A DNA stretch of 64,000 nt from Vanrija pseudolonga (Eukaryota > Basidiomycota > Tremellomycetes > Trichosporonales > Trichosporonaceae). A model generated the notes under the pieces. The model searched no databases and had not been told where the DNA came from. It saw only the letters and a program-made list of their open reading frames with translations. The position numbers were made by a program, and so were the translations under genes. Below, piece by piece: positions 33,268 through 45,182 of this stretch. The stretch covers positions 56,185 to 120,184 of the forward strand of contig NC_085856.1 of assembly GCF_020906515.1 (NCBI RefSeq). The letters are read 5' to 3'. Position 1 is the stretch's first letter; each line of letters starts with the position of its first letter.

Positions 33268-34814
33268 CATTAAATGAAGCCATGGGAACTGAAGCTGTGC
33301 ATTAATATCACTAAAGAAACGCCCTGTCATAGTGGTCATAGTGGTAACGATGGTAGCGACTCGATACCCGAGCCGGAACAGGGGTAGCCTGGATTATATA
33401 GCCATATCACAATCACTATTGTCAAGCAGGCTGTCCTAAGATGCACATGAATATTCATGAAGACGAGATATTGGGGAGACACAACCTGTATATAAATAGT
33501 TTGCAACTTGGGCGCTTTTATCGCCACAAAGACTGAGTTGCTTCCAGTAATGATCAACCTGACACACCAGGTAGTTAGGAAAGTGCGGTCAAGGATTGAA
33601 TGATGTCCATTTACAAGGCAACACAAACATGTTAACAGCATTTTGAAGACCGTTTTGAATGTTATATATTAAAAAAACCATGCACTGGCCACTCGACTGC
33701 CGAATTGCCGATACTGTAGGTCCAAAATTCGCGGAGGTTCCTGCTGGTATACAAGTTCAAACAACTGGCCCAATACAGTTTTTTTTTTCAAATTGAGAAA
33801 TCAAAAAGTTTGAACCATCTGCTCCGGAAGACTGAAGCGCGCGAAAGATGTATACAACCATTACTCACTCACCACAAATAGTCAATATCTCATCTAGATC
33901 ATCCATTTCTGTTAGATGTAAGAGAGACCAAGTAGTTGGTAGATTGTGAGTTAGGTATTACCCTCCGTCTTAAACAGCGCCTACAACTGTTTCAAGCCCA
34001 TACAACTGTTCTAGCACGCCCTGCTCATCGTCAGCTTAGTATCATGCTTGCAAGGGCTGAAACGCACCACATTTTTTACTTGCCAAGCTAATGTTGCCGG
34101 ACCTAACCTGGTGAGTGGACTATCCTACTAGAGCTTGATTGTACGTCGTATCCTTCACATTAAGTACAGTCTAACTATGCGACGGAGCCATGGCGGTGTC
34201 CCGTAGGTTTATCAATCTTGGCCGCCAAGTATCGACACATCAAACCTTAAATGCCACCTGAATCGCAACCACCCTCGGGAGGAGTATCAAAAACCATCGT
34301 CATAGCTCGGCTCAGTCCCGCTGCGTTGCAACATTGGAGACACAACCTTGTGGATTGATGTAAGACATTGCGGCGAGCGGTAACACAGCGTAATATAATT
34401 GTGCTTTGGATTGCCCAATGTAAGAATACGAATCTTGTTCGTCAGAGACACTATCGGTGTGACAGTTGCTTTCACTGTTACACAGCTACTTGTCTAGGAG
34501 CAACGGTTCAATGCTTCGGTCCGCGTAGTCATGCCCCTGATGCAATGCCACATCTGCCAGGGACATGACTATGCGGACAGAGGTTGAGCGTAGCGTTCTC
34601 GGTTGTCTATCTGATTGTTTCATCCGGTAGACCTTCGCCGCCCTCACAGCGTCTAGATATCAGCAGGTGCGTATGACATCGTGCATGTATGATTCCTACT
34701 CCGCCGGGAACATTGCACTCGCAGAATTCATTTCAAGGCAAAAACGATCGCTTGCAGTAGCTGCTTCGTCAAAGTCAAGGATGCCAGCCACGAAACTGTA
34801 GTGGACGATCGTAG

Positions 34815-36054
34815 CTAAGCGCTCTCAAGGCCCATGCCCGCTGAGAAGCCTCTAAAATGGGCTTTGGCACATTGGCTATAGTGCCACCTCACAAGCCTCG
34901 GATCTGGTCGATCACTCGGAGGTCCGCGAAATCGGCCAGGAGTTAGAGCTTTACCGTGCAAGTTTGAGCCTGGTGTCCGTAGATCAAAGAAGTGAACGTA
35001 GTAGATTCCCTCCTAACACCGTCAGCTTGCCTTTACCACAGGAAACCCTAATGTAGACGAGGGAAGCTCATTGCGGACCTGCCATGGCTCGCTCAGCTCG
35101 CTCACCTTCAGGTACAACGACCACTCCAATCGATCATACGCGTGATGTAGATCGTCTCGGAGCAGGAGCCCAACAGACGGCGAGAATAAAGGCGGGGCAC
35201 CGATGCAATTGAGTAGGCTCATGTAGATCTGAAATGGGTACATTAGCGACGATCTTGCCGCCAGAGAGCTGTTGTTACTTACATCTGGACGGCTGAAAGG
35301 GACTACATGACTTGCGGTACAGTAGTCATACACGACGTCCGTTATGAGGCAACCATAGTCGCGTGCGATGAGTGAGATACGAAACTTGTTCTGAGAGCAC
35401 CGGATGAGTGAATGATTGGAAGCGCTTATTGAAAGAAACGAGCTAGATATTACACTGACCTGGTTGATGCTGGATCTCTTGGAGTCGGATCGGGTGGAGT
35501 AGCTGCCTTCGGGGTTGGGGGGCCGAAAACGGGTGAAGTACTCGGGACCCCGCGTGAAGGTCGGCGTGTTTTGGCTTCCTGGTTTCATTGGCAACCATAG
35601 ACGTGGGGGGGACACGAATGTAGACGTGGAGGAGGGCACGAAGGTAGACGGAGGCGCCGTACAAGTACAGAGAAGAAGAAAGGCAGTCAGCTCCAGTCAT
35701 TGGGGTACATAATGCTGATGCGGAGAGTCATAATAATACCGCCCACATCAAACGGATCACTTCATGCAAGACATGCTCACCACTCTCAAACCAGAAATCA
35801 CCACCAGTTGGAGAGGCCTCCATGTCGACCGGTAGCCCTGAAGGGTCGAGTATGAGTCCAAATTGTCCGGGCTCCGGGTCGACGACACTTTCTACCATAG
35901 CCAGGATGTAATGCCAGCTGTTGTCACCACCCCTGCGCACAAAATCAAGAGGGAAGGACGCTATGACACTTGGCGAGGTCATCCTGTTCCGGATAATAAT
36001 ACGCTCCGACTCCGGCCAACCTTCGATCGCGAGCTTGTAGTTTACCGTAGTCAT
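34815..36054 (-). CDS. HNH nuclease (HNH_2-like), right-arm copy
   Basis: Mirror of the gene at 27532-28771, reading toward the core, with the same five exons and the same 273-residue product. No difference between the two copies was found. They therefore either duplicated recently or are kept alike by conversion. Both copies point their 3' ends toward the AT-rich core. Confidence 0.85.
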
Positions 36055-37169
36055 TTCTGTCTTCGGGAGGAGTAGATTCAGCGGTAGAGTGAGGATGTGG
36101 AAGTGTGAAAGTGGGTCGCAGTTAGGGATCAACCAAAAGGGCAGCAGGAACGGGATCAATGTGTGGGCACCTTACGCATTTGCTTCCGCCCGAAAGATAT
36201 ACAACTCCCACGTGGGAGGTTCAGGATAGGTGTCACAAGTGTCGTCATCGAGCAGTCCCCGACTCGTCACAGGCGCGATGTGGCTTCCCACTGCCGGGGG
36301 GCGGGGGTCACGTGTGCTCGACGAGAGCGACAAGTCACTGACTGTAAGAGCATTCTGTCTTCGAGCACCCGCCGTGGCAACGCCGGCTGTGCTTGCCCAT
36401 ACCCTCCGGACGGCGACAGGGTAACCCGGCAGCCAGCTGGGTTGTCACGAAGCTTTCACATGGCCAGGAGCCCCCCGGCAAGGCACGTTCCCATCCGCCG
36501 AAGGACTGCTTTCCACCCATTGATTTTTCAGTTTCCCACCACCTAACCAAGCCAAGGGGTTCCCGATTCGACTGGCATGAGAACCCGATTAACATCCGCG
36601 CGGGCAAGTAGCACGAGGTGTTCGACTCACCTGCACACTGGTTAAATGGGGGCCGACATTCAGAAGATCCCCACAGCTGAAACCCAGCAGCAATACCCGA
36701 AATGGCGGGTCGCGCCCCCCCATACGTACACGAGCCTCCACAACCAGGCAGCATGAGTGGCAGCAAACCTGTACCCTAACCCCCGGCCTCATGCACCGAG
36801 AATCAGGTCAGCTCCGACTGGCCTGACGTAACAAGCGTTGAAACAACATTGTCCACGGAGTGCGCCATCTAGAGGGCACACTTGAGAAGTTCTTCCTCTC
36901 GGCAACGATAGGCCGTTCCGATGAGTGAATCCGGCCAAGGCTGCGACAGTGTCCCACGTGGATCTTCTCCAGTGGCGCTGTCCCAGGACTGCTACTCAGC
37001 AAACAAGACGATCGGTCACGTGCGCAGCCCGGCCATGCTATCCACATCGTATTCAAGATGCGTCGATCTAGTACACAGAAATGTATGCCGCCTCCTGATC
37101 GCGTCAGAACGCGACCGCGCCGTTCGGAGCTCTGCGTTGACCCGCTGCCACAGAAACTATGTACTGGGT

Positions 37170-37800
37170 CCCCACAAACATAATCACGCGCCGGCACAAG
37201 GAACTGGGTCATCGTTGCGTCTCCATTCAGGTCCCACCCCTGAACCTGATTCATCCGCGGGTGACCACACTATCTCCTCTGTAGGACCGCCACGAGGCCG
37301 GCGACCATGCCATCTAATGTCCCGCCACGGTTGGACCAAGTGCACGTTAGTATATTGTCCGGCCCCTTGCGTCGGAAATCCGCCACTCCCGACTTTATCA
37401 CCCGCGCCCCATTCTGGAATGACCCCTTCCATCCTTTGCGGACACATGCTCAAGTGAGGGATTCGAGATGCTTGACGAAGCCTGGAGGTGATGAGTGGAT
37501 ATCGTATTCAGAGGCCCTTCATAACGTCGTGACCAGTCTTCACTATGAGGACGAAACACGGAGAGGACTGGATCCGGTAAAACGTGCATTGCCTTGGTCG
37601 AGAAGGCACGACCAATCGTGCCTCTCCAGGGCATGCGCAGACCTTCCGACCTTCAGGTACAGCAGATAGGATCCATGCAAGGTTCCCGCAAACATCGTCG
37701 GGCCCGCCCTTTCATTCCGGCGCGAGGTACTGGGTCATTGTGGCATGCCCACTAAGGCCCCACTCCCGAACTCGGCAATCCGCGGGTAACCAGTCCGTTT
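37170..37800. repeat. Pair of diverged direct repeats (right arm)
   Basis: Mirror of the pair described at 25786-26416: segments near 37170-37290 and 37682-37800 share GTACTGGGT or GAACTGGGT, CGCGCCGG or CCGGCGCG context and ATCCGCGGGT phrases. No function is evident. Confidence 0.5.
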
Positions 37801-38266
37801 CCCATTGAGACGGCCAGCCAAGCGACTGATGATCCTATCTCCTGATGAGAGTACCACCACTGCTGAACGTAGTGCCCTTAGTGCATTGTCCTACTGCTCG
37901 TGCCGGCATTTGCTAGTGGACGGCGATAGGGTGCCTGTGGTGCGGATAGCACTGCCAGGCCCCATGTGAGACATCAAGCAAGGTTGAGCTATCCAGCGGG
38001 CCAACGATGACGACCTAGGTCTTCAGCCAACCTGGGTTTTCCTACGGGTGTTCCGTTCGTTGCTACATCGTTCTTATCAACCTGCGCAGGCGCTAGACAA
38101 ACACCGTCCTCTCCTCTACCTCGGTCACTAGCAGGCACCGTTCTGTACCACATAACTGGACGCTATCTCTTCTTCCGCATGCAATGTACTGCAACCGCTC
38201 ACCGATTCCTCCGTTTTTGTCGCATCCGCTCCTCAAGACTCTGCATCAAACCAAGATCCTTCCGAT

Positions 38267-38684
38267 ATGTTATTAGAAATTCTGCCATTCGGGGCTAAAC
38301 GAGCTGATGAAGCCGTGAGGTTTGAGAAGCGATGGTCCGCCGCCCATTCTCCACAATCCTCACACCCGCTTCCACCATCCGGTGCTTGGATAGATATATG
38401 GTCGTCGTTTCCACCAGGAATTCCGTTTGAGCACGGAACTCCTCAGTTGAATTGGCAAAAGCAGGTGTGCAGTGTAAAGCAGGATGCTACCTGGCGACCT
38501 CACTGGTAGGCCCAGCCCAAGAACCGTCACTCTATGTTGTAGGCCGGAAGCGGCGTGGCGCAGTGATCTCAGTTACGTTGAGTGGAGGTTGGTGCGGAAG
38601 AGTCAGACCGCTCCTGCAGTGCTCAAGCTCGGCGCTCTGATTCATTCCGCTGCCCGAAATACTGGGACGAGAGCAACGCACTGA
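38267..38684 (+). CDS. Small unknown protein, right-arm copy
   Basis: Two exons, about 38267-38505 and 38543-38684, joined by a 37-bp GT-AG intron, encode about 126 residues. Sequence highlights are LPPSGAWIDIWSSFPPGIPF, DATWRPHW and SDLSYVEWRLVRKSQTAP. The frame is open upstream to 38156, so an additional 5' exon is possible. Tryptophan-rich, soluble-looking; no family recognised. It lies about 1.5 kb upstream of the kinase gene on the same strand and divergent from the HNH gene. Confidence 0.45.
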
Positions 38685-40195
38685 AAAACCCCACCACTTT
38701 GACGATCGTCCATTCATTTCTCATCAGCCGTGGGAAGACCGGTGGGACTGGACAATTGCGAGCATCTCAGCACTTCCTCAGTTTATCTTCCGTTTGCGAT
38801 GTATGCACAGTAGGAGGTGCCTGAGTCGTTTGTAACTTGGGGCCCAAAATTGACGCCCCCACCACGTAAGCTATCTAGAACATCTCTCCCAAGGGTGCAC
38901 GCCTCGACAATTGGGTGCGTGAAGAAGGTGGTACCGCGGAGGACAAGGATCTCGGTCCTTCACATAGAAAACCTGGAGCTTGGGGGATAACTTGCCAGGC
39001 AGAAAACCACTCACCTGGTTAGGTCAAAGCCTCTTCCCCAGGGTCCCTGTCCGAGGCCGGTGTGGTGACATCAGACACGTCATGTGTATGCCAGAAGAGG
39101 TCTGTCAGTCTCATCGATACTATCCTTCATTGTATCGCTCTTGCTGACCTCTGAGCAAGGTTGAATCACTGCCGGGGATTTTTGCAGTGACATAGCTGGT
39201 CGATCGATGGGCTTCAATGTGGTTTGGTTTGGTGGGCATGATTGACAGACACTGGTGCTGATGTGGTTGCTGAGATTGATACGGGCCCTCTCCACAGGCT
39301 GGATTTCAGGATTATCTTATACCTAAGAAAGGGATCCGGGACAGTGCCCGTTGGAGATACGAAGGTATGAAACAATGCCAAAGGAATGAGACGAAGCTGA
39401 GGTTCATTCACTGCCCTAAGCATGGGGATCAGGCTCGGTTATCGCCCATGCATTCATCCTCCCCTATCGAAGCCTGAATGTACGCCTGCCAACCGGGACA
39501 CCAGTCAATCGGCCATTTTGTGAGACGTTGCCCGAGCCTCCGTTCCTGGAAGGAGTGGGTTGATACAATGAACTTCCTTTTGAGTCATTCAAATGACCTG
39601 ACTCCAGGCGGACAGCTGTCTCGTAGGCAGGACGGAACCACTCCCGCCTACCATAGGGTAATAAAGAGAACAACAGGGAAGTGGGCTTGACGACACTTTT
39701 TTCTCTGGCGCTCCCTCTTGCATGCCGGTTCTTCATAGCAATCCAAGATGACATAGTGCCGCAGTTTCTTGACATCCTTGTTGATGGCCGAATCACCTTA
39801 TTTGGAGCCGATACAAATCCGCAGGCAACCCTGCGACACTGATCTGACAGGCACGACCAGCTATGAGTCTTGAAACAGATCAGGGAGCTCCACCAAAAAC
39901 CTATCGTCTAAGGCGTGCCAATTTCCAATGGTCTTCCGAGGCGCATACAGCAATCCGACATGCGCAATGGAGACAAATGGGGCAGCCCATCAATCTGCTC
40001 ATTTCAAACAGTTCCGGCGCTGTCGCAGTTAGTATAACAATAAGAAGCAGTTGATGACCTCTGTGTGCTTCACGGGTCGCAAACCTACGAAGGCATATAT
40101 ATATTGACCTCATTATATCTTGCGCCTTGCAGAAACAGTTTCGGTGCATTTCATTGTCCTACTTCGGCTGGGCACAAAAGCTCTCTTATCAACCC
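38685..40195. other. Arm interval between small gene and kinase (right)
   Basis: Mirror of 23391-24901. No gene recognised. The kinase promoter and possibly an upstream kinase exon lie here. The mirror copy of the 19-bp inverted motif is at 39007-39025. Confidence 0.4.
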
Positions 40196-41400
40196 ATGAT
40201 CGGAATTCCAGGGTACGTAGTTCAAGGTCGACTAGGGGCAGGTGGATTCGGAACGGTATATCGCGCAGAAAGAACGAAGGATGATCAGGTGAGATATCGT
40301 TCTGTAACCTCTTGAAAGGGGAAGCCGTAACACGCTGACATGCTCAGGTATGCGCCATCAAAGTCCAAACAGAGATAAGGTCGTCGCTAGGTGTACGACT
40401 ATTCGCCAACGAGATTGCCACCATGTCTCATTTGTCTCACCCCAACATCGTATCTTTCATCGAAGTCATTACGCACGAATCTAAGACCCATCTAGTGATG
40501 GAGTACTGTGACGGTGGCGACCTGCGAGGTTTGTTGGACGATTACTTGGAAGCTGGGTGAGAGAGACATGCACTTCCACCGTTTTTCAGCTTCGTGCTCA
40601 CATCCACCTCCTTAGCCAAGGCATTTTTGAGGAGGACGTACAATCAATCTTTCTTCAAGTCCTCCTCGGACTTCACCACTGCCATAGTCACCTCAAGCAA
40701 GGTTCAATTGTTGTGCACCGGGACATCAAACCGGAGAATGGTACGTTGAGGCATGGGAGGATGCGCAGAGGTGCAACTGACTTCAGTGCTTCTCACGTCT
40801 GGGGGGATAGTAAAGTTGGCAGACTTTGGACTATCCGTCACCCTTAAAAGACGAAAGGCGCATGCGACTTCCATAGTAGGGGTGCGTACCATGCTTCCAC
40901 ACATCTCTGCCTCGCTGAGACTGACTGTGAAAGACAAGCGGCTACGTTGCGCCGGTGGGTGAGCAAATGCGTCCCTAGGACTGAAGCGGTACAGGAAATA
41001 CACGCAGGGCACCCTTACGGCACGGCCGCAGATATGTTCAGCCTGGGGTGCCTCCTGTATGAGATGTGTACATTTGAGTGAGTATGGTGGAGAGAGAAGA
41101 AGGGTATTTTGTGACCAAATGTGTGTTTCAGCATTCCAACAGTGCACACCAACGACCAGGGCACCATGACGATTGAGGGTTCCATTCCTGCCGAATTTTC
41201 GCGTGGAATGCAGGACATTACTTGTCATCTTCTCAACCCGGAGGTATGTTGATGGCGGCGGATGTTGCGAAAGGAGCAGAACACACCTGTTAACCTTGGC
41301 CAAGCCGGGCCGGCGTCCCTCTACGACGCAGCTATTAACCTTCCCGACCACAGGGGAGTGGCTCCAAGACATATTCTCCATTTCGGAAGCTCCGAGGTAG
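40196..41400 (+). CDS. Ser/Thr protein kinase, right-arm copy
   Basis: An intact kinase domain assembled from eight exons: 40196-40288, 40348-40556, 40616-40740, 40787-40881, a 21-bp micro-exon 40934-40954, 40995-41077, about 41132-41242, and about 41302-41400. In order it shows the glycine loop GRLGAGGFGTVYRA, VCAIKV with the ATP-binding lysine, SHLSHPNIVSFIEVI, hinge VMEYCDGGDL, HRDIKPEN, KLADFGLSV, TSGYVAPE in the activation segment, YGTAADMFSLGCLLYEM and a closing RPSTTQLL. All catalytic residues are present, so an active serine/threonine kinase of the NEK/ULK/CAMK-like group is likely; the subgroup cannot be fixed by eye. Start 40196 begins at MIGIPGYV; an upstream exon is possible. A downstream open stretch (41429-41580) with ETELREREAAVRARERV could be a C-terminal coiled coil. 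Confidence 0.85.
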
Positions 41401-43993
41401 GTGTCATTGTCATCAAAATTGCTAGATTGAAGTACTAGTTAACGGTACTATCAGTGAACCCGCTCCCACCTCATCCGCAATCATAGAAACTGAGCTTCGG
41501 GAGCGCGAGGCGGCTGTTCGGGCTCGAGAACGGGTGTGTGAGGCCCGTGAAGCGTCTTTAGACGCTCAGACAAGGAAGTGAGACGTCGCTTCCGGCAAGT
41601 CCTGGTAAGAAAGTTTGGCTGACATTCCGTCCGTACGAAGATTGGCCGTTCAAACAGCCTTGCGGGCCGTCGGAAAAAGGAAAACGGCAATGAAAAGGCG
41701 TTGCAATGAGCGTACCGATCACTGCGAACACCCTGGAACACTCTTAAAGAGCATTTCGGAGGTTCCCCGACGCAGACAGACGGCCGTTTGCCTTAACCAG
41801 TAGTCGTACCGCTGCGCCGTGACGGGATGTAGTTTTCAAAAACAAGGATATGTTGACTTTGTCTCGTCGCAAGTCAGAAGGAGCCCTGCCCTCCGAAGAA
41901 AAGGGTGATTGACTGACATGGCAGGCTGTGACAGTGGCTTACTTTTACAGCATCGAGAGTGGCTTACTTTTACAGCATCGAGAGGCAAAGAAGCCTCAGT
42001 CCGGTAGGCTTGTAGACCGATGACTTGTGGAAGTGTCAAGTCCAAAGAATGAAGCCCACATCATCGATGCCCTTGGGCACGGAGATAATCTGTGCAGGTC
42101 GGAAGCATTCACATGGTATGCCTTGAAGCGCAACAGTCCGGAAGTCGTCTTTTCGACTCCCATCACGGGCAACAAATATTGGCTTGTTGATGAGACGGGC
42201 CGTGCCTGCTTAACATAAGGAACGGTGTGCCCAGTGTGGTGCTCTATAGGTCGCCTCGGGAAGTATAACAGCTGTCGGAGCAGTCGGTTCCAGCCTCAGT
42301 ATCACAATCGTGTCAGAAAGGAGGACTGGACTTCAGGTACGCATCCATCCCACTCTTGAGACGGAATTTATGAACCAGTGAACGATACCTCCTCGGTACC
42401 AGGACAAACGTGGGGTGCAGACGCTGGCGACCACTCGAACGGACGCGCTAGGGAAACGAGCTCGAGGTGTAGGCACCAGAGACCACGTGCCGTGCCGCGC
42501 GGTGATAGTATATCCCCTAGACGGTATCATTCGGTGGTATGTCCTGGCTATCCTTTCGTGTGGGGTTCGGTCGTGCAAGGTGTCGTCGTGTAAATGGTTC
42601 CCGGTTCCATGTTAGCTTTCTGAACACACGTCGTGTAGTAAGAAGGGCCAAGAGATTGACATGGCGCTCCTGTGCTTCTCGTCCAGCTGAACTTGCCGCG
42701 TAGTTGATCGTTGCATCGGGGAGTTGGTGCAGCGCCCGTTATCGTTGGAAAGTCGATTGCGTGGCAGCAGGCCGTATTCTCAGCATGAGTGCCTTTGATC
42801 TTGATTGTATCAGCGGCTACCCGTGAATCAGCAGGCACGACGGACAATGCTGCAACGATGGCCCAACAACCGACTGGTGCAGCGTCCCTGTCCCAAAGCA
42901 CGCATAAAATCAAGGACCTAAGTCAAGGTGGTGGAATAAGAGTCGTGTTGAGCCCCTAAAGACCGTGCCTATCAGACGGCCAAGTGGTTATCGCGCCCGC
43001 CTTGGAACAAAGGCGTTCTGAACACAACAGTGTGGTGTTTAGCACTTGAGGGTGAGAAGGCGCAGTTCACAGCGCGCCGGGCGCCGAGGGGAGCACCGCC
43101 CGTCTGACATTTGTCAACCAGGCCGCCGAAGAAGTTGAAGAGGCCACCGAAATTAAAAAGAGGAATGAGGAGACCCCTGATTCCGAGAAACCAAAACGGG
43201 TCACCAGGCGAGATCCTCAGGGATGGAAAAGAAAATGATCCGCGGAGTCCCGCTGGGAAGAAAGTGCACTTGGAGGGAACTACGACTAAGTGTGCGCTGG
43301 GCCGTAGTTCTGGATTCTCTGGTGCCAGAGGCCATGCGCGTTGTACGTTATCGGTATGCCGCAGGGGGACAGTCAAAATTGGGCTCCGTGTCCGTGTGAA
43401 TATTCTCAGGCAATGGAGCGCGAAATGGCTACGACCAGAGCAGTGACCTGGTCACCACCGGTTGTGTTAATCTCGTCAATGTGTCGCTGGACCTTTCGGG
43501 TCTGAACTGAAAAAAAATGGACGACGTGAGGCCCCCAACCCTGGCTCACTATGAGACTTCAAATTCGTCTAGGACTGCCTCAATTTCTCACCACTGGTAT
43601 TGGCATTGCGTTCCAGTATGATCTCAAGCTCCCCTGATGTCGATATCGACTGAAATCGATGCACGTACTTCTAACAGTGCAGCCAGTTCAATACGAAATC
43701 GAGTAAATAGGTCTTGTCTCGTGTAATTAACGACCTGTTCCTCGCTTCCCAGAGGCATCAGACTGGCCGTAGCGATGCGACAACCTGACTCCAAGGTCGG
43801 CCGTGTCATCGGGCCGCCCACGCCGAAGCTTGGAGCTTAGCCTACTCTCGGTCACCGTCCTAACCTCGAATCTCATCTACGGCTTTCATCTCGAATTTGA
43901 TCAGCGGGTTCGACAAACCATGTCTGATCGGAAAGCTGGTCCCAGGTCCCCTCTGGGGATCCACACCCTGAAACTAAGGATTGTTAGAGCGAC
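41401..43993. other. Outer, diverged part of right arm
   Basis: Mirror of 19647-22185, with many substitutions and small indels. No gene is recognised. The beginning (41429-41580) may be a kinase C-terminal exon. Confidence 0.5.
41934..41983. repeat. 25-bp tandem duplication, right arm only
   Basis: A 25-bp unit starting GTGGCTTACTTTTACAG is present twice here (41934-41958 and 41959-41983), while the mirror position in the left arm has one copy. It is one of the indels that shift the paired coordinates in the outer arms. Confidence 0.85.
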
Positions 43994-44066
43994 GATGTTG
44001 CTAAATCAAACCTGCATCTTTTTATGTTGCAATATCGAACCTCAACCCTCTATGTGTGCAAGACGC

Positions 44067-45182
44067 CTAAAGAATAGCTTGGGCATTTGCGGGCGTGCCG
44101 ACACCACCGTCAATGTTGAGGCCCATTGACGTGAGCAAGAAAGTCCACTTGCTCTTTTCTTCTGTGATGCGGGCAAGCTCGCGCAGGTCGAACAGCTCGC
44201 CAATCGGCAGGCCCCACGCGGCGAGGAACGTCTGGTGGAGCGAAGGGCGGCTCTCGTCGAAAGGAAAGACCTCGTACGCGAGACTACGGGCGGGTCAATT
44301 TCTCCTCACCCCTAGACTTGCCCTCACTCACGCATCCGTCGCCACAGCGGCAAAGCCCTGCTCCCAGTGCCACTTCAACACCTCTTCCGTGCTTTCGATC
44401 CCAATGATGCCCTTCGTGAGGTCGAGCTTCTTCAGTTCGTCGGGGGACAGGGCCTTAATGGCCTCGGTGTATCCCGTACGCACAATCAGCACGTCGCCCT
44501 CAGTAAACTCGACCCCTTGGTCCTTGGCCACGGCCTGGAGAAGGGTGAGAGTGATGGGCGTGTTGGAAGTCAGGGCTTGAAGGGGAGGCAGTTTGTGCTT
44601 TGCGATGTAGCGTGGAATGTCGAGAAGGTGCGCGCGGGATGTAATCGGCTTTTTTGCAAGATCTGCGCGTCATCAGCGGGAAACAAGAAAGTGAGGAAGG
44701 GCCGGCTCACTCTGGATACCAAAGTCGGGCACGTCGCGGTTCATCACGTCGGCCGCCTTCAGCCCGCCATAGTACGTCTGCTGGCCCTTCTCCGGCCAGT
44801 CATGGTACCCCCAGTGGCGGTATCCGTCCCACTGCGTCGACGCTTGAGTATTGAAGCTAACCTTATCGTCATACCACGTTCCATAGTCGATACTGTGGGG
44901 CATCAGTCAGCGAGGCGCCGGTCGACGTACTCGCGCGGGAACCTACACCTCCTGGACGACAGGGCCGCGGAAGGCCGACTGTAACGACTTGTCCAGCAGC
45001 GGGAGGTTGAGGTTGATGGTGATACCATTCTCAACTGAAGCGATGCCCCGCTTGATCGCCTCGGGGGTGATGAGGTTCGTCTGACCGTACTCGTTGTCCT
45101 TGCCGTAGATGCCCCAGGCGTTGAGGTATGGCCCCTCGCGCTTCTTGAGCTCGTCAAAGGTCGGACGGGTTATCGGTGGCAT
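44067..45182 (-). CDS. Cyclase-family protein (PF04199-like)
   Basis: Four exons with good borders (45182-44947, 44892-44711, 44662 to about 44329, about 44290-44067) give an uninterrupted protein of roughly 320 residues. The N-terminus RPTFDELKKREGPYLNAWGIYG, with NEYGQTNLITPE, TINLNLPL, the TQWDGYRHWGYHDWP metal-site region, EFTEGDVLIVRTGYTEA, QGFAAVATDA, HQTFLAAWGLPIGELFDL and the ending GGVGTPANAQAIL are typical of the fungal putative-cyclase family related to kynurenine formamidase. Members are metal-dependent hydrolases, cytosolic where studied; the substrate here is unknown. Start 45182 is the first methionine of the conserved exon. The stop is 74 bp from the palindrome border, so the repeat event may have cut into its 3' flank but not the gene. 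Confidence 0.9.

Larger units (their letters stand above)
33268..43993 (-). repeat. Right arm of giant inverted repeat
   Basis: A 10.73 kb reverse complement of 19647-30318; see the left arm for how borders and identity were read. The inner block is 33268-41218 and the diverged outer block 41219-43993. The outer end lies only 74 bp from the stop codon of the cyclase gene at 44067. The outer block of this copy contains a 25-bp tandem duplication (41934-41983) that the left copy lacks. Confidence 0.97.

Noticed and set aside
19647-43993. Palindrome as pure assembly artefact
   Set aside because: The outer arms differ by many substitutions, indels and a 25-bp duplication, which a mis-joined single copy would not show. 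Read support is still needed for the core junctions.
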